A DNA stretch of 27,581 nt from Desulfuromonadaceae bacterium (lineage in GTDB: Bacteria; Desulfobacterota; Desulfuromonadia; Desulfuromonadales; Desulfuromonadaceae), in contig JAMOOS010000310.1 of NCBI GenBank assembly GCA_027065245.1, positions 1 to 27,581 on the forward strand. The letters are read 5' to 3'. The notes beneath the pieces were generated by a model that saw only the letters and a list, made by a program, of their open reading frames with translations, searched no databases and was not told where the DNA came from. Below, piece by piece: positions 22,343 to 27,581 of the stretch; position 1 is the stretch's first letter, and each line of letters begins with the position of its first letter. Both the position numbers and the translations under genes were made by a program.

Positions 22343-23398
22343 TTACTTCCCTGTCAGCAGTGAAATAACCGTGCTTGCGATCTGATCCAATGGTACCAGT
22401 TTTTCGGCACCACCTTTTTCGTAAGCAACCTTGGGCATGCCAAATACAACTGACGACGCTTCGTCCTGGGCAATGTTACGTGCACCGGCTTCACGCATGG
22501 CCAGCATCCCTTTGGCACCATCGGAACCCATGCCGGTAAGCATGACACCGACAGCGTTGCGGCCTACGTGTTTCGCCACTGAATGCATCATAACATCTAC
22601 CGACGGACAGTGTCCGCTTACTTTCTCACCCGCGTAGCATTTTACCTGGTAGATGCCGCCGGAACGTACCACCTCCAGTTGCTTTGCCCCTTCGGCCACC
22701 AGAATAAGACCGGTGCGGATGCGGTCTCCGTCCTTAGCTTCGCGTACCTCCATGGCACACAGCTGATTTAGCCGCTCGGCGAACATTTTGGTGAAACCGG
22801 GCGGCATGTGCTGGACTATAACCACGCCGGGAGTATTGGCGGGAAACTTGGTGATCACTTTCTTGATTGCTTCGGTTCCGCCGGTGGATGCGCCGATGGC
22901 GATTACTTTGTCGGTAGATTCGGCTAGGGCACTGCTGGTTATAGTGGCTGTTCTGGTGCGTGGCTCAACCCGGCGGCCCTTCCAGTGCGAGACATTGGCG
23001 CGTGAAGCGGTTTTTACCTTGGTTCGCAACTCTGCCAGCATGGCGTTCAGTCCCTGGGCGACGTTGGTGGTCGGCTTGGCGACAAAATCCACAGCGCCTG
23101 CCTCCAGAGCATCCATAGTGATCTGTTTGCCGCGTTGTGTCAGGGAGCTGACCATGACGATGGGGATGGGGTATTGCGGCATCAGTTTGCGCAAAAATTC
23201 CACCCCGTCCATCCGCGGCATCTCTACATCCAGGGTGAGGACATCGGGCTTTAGTTGGATTATCTTGTCGCGAGCCATGTACGGATCGTTGGCTGTTCCC
23301 ACAACTTCGATTTCAGGATCAGCGGACAGGCCGCTGCTGAGAATCTGTCTGACCAGTGCGGAGTCATCAACTACCAGGACACGAACAGGTGTTGCCAT
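22343..23398 (-). CDS. cheB: chemotaxis methylesterase/glutaminase CheB
   Basis: A 351-residue two-domain CheB. The receiver (about 6-125) has VDDSAL, LTLDVEMPRMDG with the phospho-Asp, VSSL and AKPT. A linker leads to the methylesterase domain (about 163-348) with the catalytic triad in IGASTGG (Ser), VIVQHMPPGFT (His) and LTGMGSDGA (Asp). It removes methyl groups from receptor glutamates when phosphorylated by CheA. It follows cheR by three bases, so both adaptation enzymes are made together. All active-site residues are intact. Confidence 0.97.
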   Translation of the reverse strand: MATPVRVLVVDDSALVRQILSSGLSADPEIEVVGTANDPYMARDKIIQLKPDVLTLDVEMPRMDGVEFLRKLMPQYPIPIVMVSSLTQRGKQITMDALEAGAVDFVAKPTTNVAQGLNAMLAELRTKVKTASRANVSHWKGRRVEPRTRTATITSSALAESTDKVIAIGASTGGTEAIKKVITKFPANTPGVVIVQHMPPGFTKMFAERLNQLCAMEVREAKDGDRIRTGLILVAEGAKQLEVVRSGGIYQVKCYAGEKVSGHCPSVDVMMHSVAKHVGRNAVGVMLTGMGSDGAKGMLAMREAGARNIAQDEASSVVFGMPKVAYEKGGAEKLVPLDQIASTVISLLTGK

Positions 23399-23401
23399 TG
23401 T

Positions 23402-24259
23402 TTACTTCCCTTTCTGATATGTTGCCGGCATGATGTAGCGGAACAAGGCGTTATCCCTGCCCAGAGTTTCGGAATGGCCGATAAACAGGTAGCCATCCGG
23501 CTCCAGATGCTTGTGAAAACGTTCCACCAGGGCAGCCCGCGTCGGCTGGTCGAAATAGATCATCACGTTGCGGCAGAAAATAATCTGGAACGGTTTTTTG
23601 AACGGAAACGTGGTGTTCATCAGGTTGAAACGCCTGAAGGTTACCTCGTTACGTATGGCGTCGCACACCTGCATCTGGCCGTTGGGAAGTTTGACAAAAT
23701 ACTTGCGCTTCAAGTTGTCCGGCAAAGAGGCAACCTTGTCTGCCGGATATATCCCGGCCCGAGCCTTGGTCAGTACCTGTTGTGAAATGTCGGTGGCCAG
23801 AATGCCGCCATCCCACTGTTTGTACTGGGAGCCAAGGTATTCGTGCATCAGCATCAGAAGAGTGTATGGCTCTTCGCCGGTGGAACAACCGGCGCACCAG
23901 ATACGCAGATCCTTGCGGTTTTCTCGGCTAAGACGGTCACAGATGGTCGGCAACGCCGTCTTGGAAAAGTAATCGAAATGATCCTTTTCCCGGTTGAAGT
24001 AGGTGTAGTTGGTGGAAATTAAATTGATCAGGTCGCTTACCGCCTGACCGCTGGTATCAGTTTTGAGATATTCGTAATAATTCTGAAATGTCCCCAGATT
24101 CTTGTCCCGTATCAGCTTCTGCAGTCGCCCCACCAGCAGGGAGCGTTTTTCATCGGTGAGGTTAATGCCGAAACGGTCGTAAATAAGGCGTCTGAGATCG
24201 TTGAATTCCCTATCTGAGATCGCCATCATGGTCGCATTGTTCGGTGCTTGATTGCGCAT
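23402..24259 (-). CDS. cheR: chemoreceptor methyltransferase CheR
   Basis: A 285-residue CheR with the N-terminal helical domain (SDREFNDLRRLIYDRFGINL) and the SAM-binding domain: RIWCAGCSTGEEPYTLLMLM is the SAM motif, GGILATDISQQVLTKARAGIY follows, and IIFCRNVMIYFD is the catalytic-domain signature. It methylates receptor glutamates using S-adenosylmethionine. AAGGAG five bases before the ATG decides the start. No TPR or other C-terminal extension is present. It is 38 bp after cheA. A receptor should carry a matching methylation region elsewhere in the genome. Confidence 0.96.
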   Translation of the reverse strand: MRNQAPNNATMMAISDREFNDLRRLIYDRFGINLTDEKRSLLVGRLQKLIRDKNLGTFQNYYEYLKTDTSGQAVSDLINLISTNYTYFNREKDHFDYFSKTALPTICDRLSRENRKDLRIWCAGCSTGEEPYTLLMLMHEYLGSQYKQWDGGILATDISQQVLTKARAGIYPADKVASLPDNLKRKYFVKLPNGQMQVCDAIRNEVTFRRFNLMNTTFPFKKPFQIIFCRNVMIYFDQPTRAALVERFHKHLEPDGYLFIGHSETLGRDNALFRYIMPATYQKGK

Positions 24260-24297
24260 CGTACTCCTTGGGTCGAGGGTGAAACAGTAACGTCAGA

Positions 24298-26589
24298 TTA
24301 GTTCATTTCGACCAGGTTGCCGACATCGAGGATCAGGCTGACATCGCCGTTGCCGAGGATGGTGCAACCGGAGCAGCCTCGTACGTTGCCGATATACTCC
24401 GACAATCCCTTGATAACTGTCTGCTGCTGGCCGAGGATTTCGTCCACCATCAGGCAGATGCTGCGATCCTGGTATTCCAGCACGATGAGGATGGCGTCTT
24501 CAATACGAGAGAATTCCGGCGTGACACTCAACAACTCGTACAGGCGCACCACCGGGAAGAAGTTCTCGCGTACCCGCACCAGCTCCTCCGAGTCTGGCGT
24601 GATGGTGATGGCATCCGGCTGCGGGCGGAAGGCCTCCCTGATGGACAAGATTGGCACGATACATTTGGCGGTGCCGACACGCACCAGCATGCCATCGATG
24701 ATAGCCAGCGTGAGGGGAATGCGCAGCTTGATAGTGGTGCCCTTGCCTGGTACGCTGTCGACATCGACCTTGCCCTTGATGCTCTCCAGATTTTGCTTAA
24801 CCACGTCCATGCCGACGCCGCGACCGGAGATGTCGGTGATTTTTTCGGCAGTAGAGAAGCCGGGTTGGAAAATTAAATTGTAGATTTCCTTGTCACTCAA
24901 TTCTGAACCATCGCCTTCGACAAGACCATTAGCGATGGCTTTGGCAAGAATCTTGTCTTTGTTGAGACCGCGACCATCATCTTCCAAAGTGATCCATACC
25001 TCACCCTCTTCGTGACAGGCGTTAAGGCGGATAATGCCGGTTTCTGGCTTGCCGGCCGCTATCCGTTCTTCCGGTGACTCCAGTCCGTGATCCATGGAGT
25101 TGCGCAGTATATGTACCAGCGGATCGGTGATGGTCTCGATGACGGTTTTGTCCACCTCGGTAGACTCTCCCGACAGCTGCAGATCGACTTTTTTCCCCGA
25201 CTTTACCGACAGATCGTGTACTAGGCGAATCATGCGCCGGAACAGGCCGGATACCGGAATCATGCGGATGATCATGGCCATCTCTTGCAGTTCGCGCACC
25301 AATTTGCCCATCTGCTGCGCCGCCTTGTTAAAACTTTCCAGCTCCAGCCCGTCGAGATCGGGGTTGTGAATGAGCATGTTTTCAGCGATAACCAGCTCGC
25401 CGATGAGGTTGATCAGGTTGTCGAGTTTCTCCAGATCGACACGGATATCCTGTTTTTTTGCCGCTTTGGCCTTGGGCTTTTTCTTTGGCTGGGGCACGTC
25501 TTTTTTGACGCTCGTCTGTTCGGTAAGAGCCTGCTCAACCTGTTCCGGCGAGGCTTTACCCATCTCTACCAGTACGTCACCCAGGGGTTTTTTCTGCTGG
25601 TCCAGTGCCTGTTTTACCGTATCCTGATCAACTACCCCCTTTTCTACCAGTACCTCGCCTAAGCGTGGAGCGGGCAGCAGTTTGAGGGCCTCAATGTGAA
25701 CGTCGAGCTCTTCTATGGTGTCTTTGCCGTTGTTGCGTAAAGAAACCATCCCCTCCTTGAGGGCGTCAACGGCATGCAGCAGGGTATCAAAGGGATTGCC
25801 GGGCGCAAATTTGCCACCGTTTTTGATGATGTCGAGCACGTTTTCAATCTGGTGGCTGAGTTTTTCCAGGTTGCTGTAACCGAAGAAACCGCAGTTGCCC
25901 TTGAAACTGTGAATGCTGCGGAAGATCATCGGCACATAGTCCTGACTGTCCGGTTCTTTTTCCCACTCCAGCAGCCCCTGCTCGGCATTGTCAATCAGTT
26001 CTTCACATTCCTGGATGAAGCGCTCCACCATCTCCTCGGTGATTTCCAGGACCAGGCCATCGTCCGGCTGCTCCTCGCTATTTGTATCCTGCGCAGAGCT
26101 TTCCTGTGCTGCCGTGGTTTCTTGCTCTGTCGCAGTTTCCTGTGCTGCCGGTTGCGCCGGTGGCTGCTCCTCATCCGCCTGTGGACCGCCTTCCATGGCA
26201 ACGTGGAATTTTTCAGCCATGGCCTTGCTTTCCTCTTCCAGCTCTTCGTCGTTGAAGTTTTCATCGACGCAATCGAGTGCTTCTTTCATGAAGTCGCACG
26301 ATTCGCACAGCAAAGTAACGTGCTCCGGCAGCAGGTCGATCTGATCGGAGCGCACCATGTCCAGCAGGCTTTCCGCCGCGTGGGCCACGCGGGTGATGTT
26401 GTTGAACTCAAGGAAACCGGCGCTGCCTTTCATGGAATGGAACAGACGGAAAACAGCGTTGATGGTCTCGTTGTCGGTGCTTTGTCCCAGTTCGATGATC
26501 GTCGGCTCCAGCTGCTCGATCATGTCGCGGCTTTCCTGGGAAAATTCCTGGATAATTTCTATTTGATCACTGCTCAACTCGTCGGTCAT
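24298..26589 (-). CDS. cheA: chemotaxis histidine kinase CheA with two Hpt domains and MshEN-like linker
   Basis: A 763-residue CheA. Hpt1 carries His51 in FHSMKGSAGFL; after an acidic Gln/Ala-rich linker (about 135-178) a second Hpt carries His227 in IHSFKGNCGFFG. Residues about 306-358 hold two short repeats (LGEVLVEKGVVDQDTVKQAL and LGDVLVEMGKASPEQVEQAL) of the type found in MshEN/GspE N-terminal domains, in place of a recognisable CheY-binding P2. A Lys/Pro/Ala segment leads to the dimerisation helices (about 382-450), the ATPase core with N box HILRNSMDHG (493-502), DDGRGL (537-542) and GRGVGMDVV (589-597), and a C-terminal CheW-like domain. It autophosphorylates and passes phosphate to the CheY proteins and CheB. 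GGGAG precedes the ATG. It is the first gene of the operon. Confidence 0.96.
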   Translation of the reverse strand: MTDELSSDQIEIIQEFSQESRDMIEQLEPTIIELGQSTDNETINAVFRLFHSMKGSAGFLEFNNITRVAHAAESLLDMVRSDQIDLLPEHVTLLCESCDFMKEALDCVDENFNDEELEEESKAMAEKFHVAMEGGPQADEEQPPAQPAAQETATEQETTAAQESSAQDTNSEEQPDDGLVLEITEEMVERFIQECEELIDNAEQGLLEWEKEPDSQDYVPMIFRSIHSFKGNCGFFGYSNLEKLSHQIENVLDIIKNGGKFAPGNPFDTLLHAVDALKEGMVSLRNNGKDTIEELDVHIEALKLLPAPRLGEVLVEKGVVDQDTVKQALDQQKKPLGDVLVEMGKASPEQVEQALTEQTSVKKDVPQPKKKPKAKAAKKQDIRVDLEKLDNLINLIGELVIAENMLIHNPDLDGLELESFNKAAQQMGKLVRELQEMAMIIRMIPVSGLFRRMIRLVHDLSVKSGKKVDLQLSGESTEVDKTVIETITDPLVHILRNSMDHGLESPEERIAAGKPETGIIRLNACHEEGEVWITLEDDGRGLNKDKILAKAIANGLVEGDGSELSDKEIYNLIFQPGFSTAEKITDISGRGVGMDVVKQNLESIKGKVDVDSVPGKGTTIKLRIPLTLAIIDGMLVRVGTAKCIVPILSIREAFRPQPDAITITPDSEELVRVRENFFPVVRLYELLSVTPEFSRIEDAILIVLEYQDRSICLMVDEILGQQQTVIKGLSEYIGNVRGCSGCTILGNGDVSLILDVGNLVEMN

Positions 26590-26653
26590 GGCGTCTCCCG
26601 ATCACGCGATTGGAAAGATGTTCAAAAACATATCAGGTATATCATAGGTGTAT

Positions 26654-26667
26654 CTGTGGCGCCACAG
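26654..26667. promoter_or_regulatory. 14-bp perfect palindrome in the cheA leader
   Basis: CTGTGGCGCCACAG is its own reverse complement over 14 bases without spacer. It lies about 65-78 bases upstream of the cheA start codon and downstream of the predicted transcription start, where a bound repressor would block elongation. No protein is assigned to it. Confidence 0.4.
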
Positions 26668-26759
26668 TTAGTGGCGTAAAACAAAAGCACGGCGTTACGG
26701 TGCGTTTCAGGACGTTGGATTATTGCTCCGACCAGCACCGCAGGCGTACCCGAATCTGA

Positions 26760-26788
26760 ATTATAATGTAAAACGTAAAAATTCTGAA
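26760..26788 (-). promoter_or_regulatory. sigma-70-like promoter for the chemosensory operon
   Basis: On the minus strand a perfect TATAAT (26765-26760) is preceded after 17 bases by TTCAGA (26788-26783). The start point would be near 26753, giving a leader of about 160 bases to cheA. The -35 is weak, consistent with activation from the palindrome 40 bases further upstream. TATAAT also occurs on + at 26762-26767 but has no -35. Confidence 0.5.
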
Positions 26789-26810
26789 CAATTTTTTCTG
26801 TTTATTGTTT

Positions 26811-26828
26811 GTGTCAAAAAAATGACAC
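26811..26828. promoter_or_regulatory. palindrome GTGTCA-N6-TGACAC upstream of the cheA promoter
   Basis: Two 6-bp arms, GTGTCA (26811-26816) and TGACAC (26823-26828), flank AAAAAA. The centre is about 67 bases upstream of the predicted cheA start point, the usual place for a class I CRP/FNR-type activator. The core TGTCA-N6-TGACA is the same as in the element before the sigma-54 activator gene. Confidence 0.5.
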
Positions 26829-26970
26829 TGATATTGCTCCAAAATGGGCAGGTAAATGTGTCTTAGCACCAGCGATCGCGCCGGGCGGCTGTTTTGTCAG
26901 GCTGGTGTGATTATTGCAAAACGTCTGGTCCGGAGGAGTGTCTTCAAGGATTTGCCGTGGTGGGGATTTG

Positions 26971-27581
26971 ATGGTGGCAGTATTGCGTAATTTGCTGATA
27001 GCGATTATATGCTGTGGCGTTGTTGTTGGCGGTACGCCACACGTTGCTGGTGCGGTAAATCCAGCGCAATTGCTGGGGGTGGACAAGCAGGATGATGTGC
27101 ATGTAAGCCACATCACTTTGCGTTTCAATCACTTGCCGGAATGCGAGATCAGCACCAGGGGTGAGCGTCTGGACATTATCATGCCGGATACCACCACTTC
27201 GACGCTGGTTGTTATGCCCAAGGCGGATGAACGCTTGCTGCGAGTACTGGTGGGACAAGGGCGGCACAAACTGATGTTATCGTTTTTGTTGCGGCGCCCG
27301 CCGGCGGAGGTTAAGGCTTTTAAGGATATTACTGGCGCAACACTCAGGCTGGACGTGATCTGGCGGGTTTTCCAGCGTCAAACCAGACCGGCTATAGCGC
27401 GCAGTTTGCCGGGGCATCTGAGTGCCAGTGGCGGGGTGTTGCAGCGCAAGATAGATTCCCGTTATAGCGGCGACTGGGTGCGATTTTACGCCGAATACGA
27501 ACAGCCGCTGCGTGTGACGGCCGATATGCGCTACACCATGGCGCCGTTTCCGTGCCTGGTGCTGGCAGGCAAGGTTGATGA
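26971..27581 (+). CDS. exported hypothetical protein, 3' truncated by window edge
   Basis: An ATG at 26971 with GGGGA five bases upstream opens a frame that stays open to the end of the window (203 codons). The N-terminus is a Sec-type signal peptide (LRNLLIAIICCGVVVGG, cleavage probably near HVAGA), so the product is periplasmic or beyond. The next part (HVSHITLRFNHLPECEISTRGERLDIIMPD ... LVGQGRHKLMLSFLLRRPPAEVKAF ... LRLDVIWR) alternates strands in a way that resembles AMIN-like or other envelope beta domains, but I do not recognise the family. It is divergent from cheA across a 381-bp gap that may hold shared control sites. Function unknown; the C-terminal part is missing. Confidence 0.75.
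   Translation, partial: MVAVLRNLLIAIICCGVVVGGTPHVAGAVNPAQLLGVDKQDDVHVSHITLRFNHLPECEISTRGERLDIIMPDTTTSTLVVMPKADERLLRVLVGQGRHKLMLSFLLRRPPAEVKAFKDITGATLRLDVIWRVFQRQTRPAIARSLPGHLSASGGVLQRKIDSRYSGDWVRFYAEYEQPLRVTADMRYTMAPFPCLVLAGKVD

Larger units (their letters stand above)
26590..26970. other. divergent intergenic region between cheA and an exported-protein gene
   Basis: No gene seen. It contains the cheA promoter candidate (26760-26788), a 14-bp palindrome at 26654-26667 in the cheA leader and a 6-bp inverted repeat at 26811-26828. On + a TTGTCA at 26894-26899 is not followed by a well-spaced -10, so the promoter of the divergent gene is not located. I found no -24/-12 (sigma-54) element in either direction. 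Confidence 0.6.

Noticed and set aside
1..27581. CRISPR arrays, tRNA or rRNA genes, insertion sequences
   Set aside because: No regularly spaced direct repeats, no cloverleaf or rRNA-like sequence and no transposase-like protein were seen.

Overview
The window looks like a chromosomal segment from a Gram-negative, motile or at least chemosensory bacterium of the deltaproteobacterial (Desulfuromonadales-like) type. This rests on the protein families present: a PqiABC envelope lipid-transport set, an Aap-type amino acid transporter, a CheA/CheX-rich chemosensory operon with an HDOD protein, a sigma-54 activator, and evidence that UGA is read as selenocysteine. The taxonomic placement is inference; no rRNA or tRNA gene is present to confirm it.

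Layout. 1-2455: the 3' half of an HrpB-type DExH helicase and an exported GH3 (NagZ-like) glycosidase, both on +. 2456-3335: a gene-poor stretch with one AT-rich orphan ORF flanked by an inverted repeat that recalls integron attC core sites, and a tiny hydrophobic ORF. 3336-3698: a cytoplasmic parvulin and its terminator. 7877-3697 (minus): pqiA-pqiB-pqiC, a DUF5706/PycTM-type membrane protein, and a gene hidden by an in-frame TGA that encodes a thioredoxin-fold protein with a U-x-x-C motif. 8015-9867: a ChbG/HpnK-type deacetylase overlapping a GT4 glycosyltransferase. 10134-10910: a crotonase-fold protein without the two usual catalytic glutamates. 11152-15343: a four-gene aapJQMP-type amino acid ABC transporter behind a good sigma-70-like promoter, with a strong hairpin after the binding-protein gene.

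26589-15347 (minus): a long chemosensory cluster in the order cheA, cheR, cheB, cheD, HDOD, cheY, cheX-like, cheY, cheX-like, cheX-like, tandem CheX/CheC-like protein with a receiver-like tail, then a sigma-54 activator with a degenerate receiver. It has at least five ExxN phosphatase-type domains in four proteins, two stand-alone receivers, a CheA with two Hpt domains and a MshEN-like linker, and adaptation enzymes (CheR, CheB, CheD), but no CheW or receptor gene in view. The same 16-bp palindrome type (TGTCA-N6-TGACA) lies upstream of cheA and of the sigma-54 activator gene, and nowhere else that I found. The window ends in the start of a divergent gene for an exported protein I do not recognise.

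Most notable: (1) the hidden selenoprotein gene at 3697-3942; (2) the unusual multi-CheX chemosensory operon with its tandem CheX-receiver protein and shared palindromes; (3) the possible relic gene cassette at 2719-3036.
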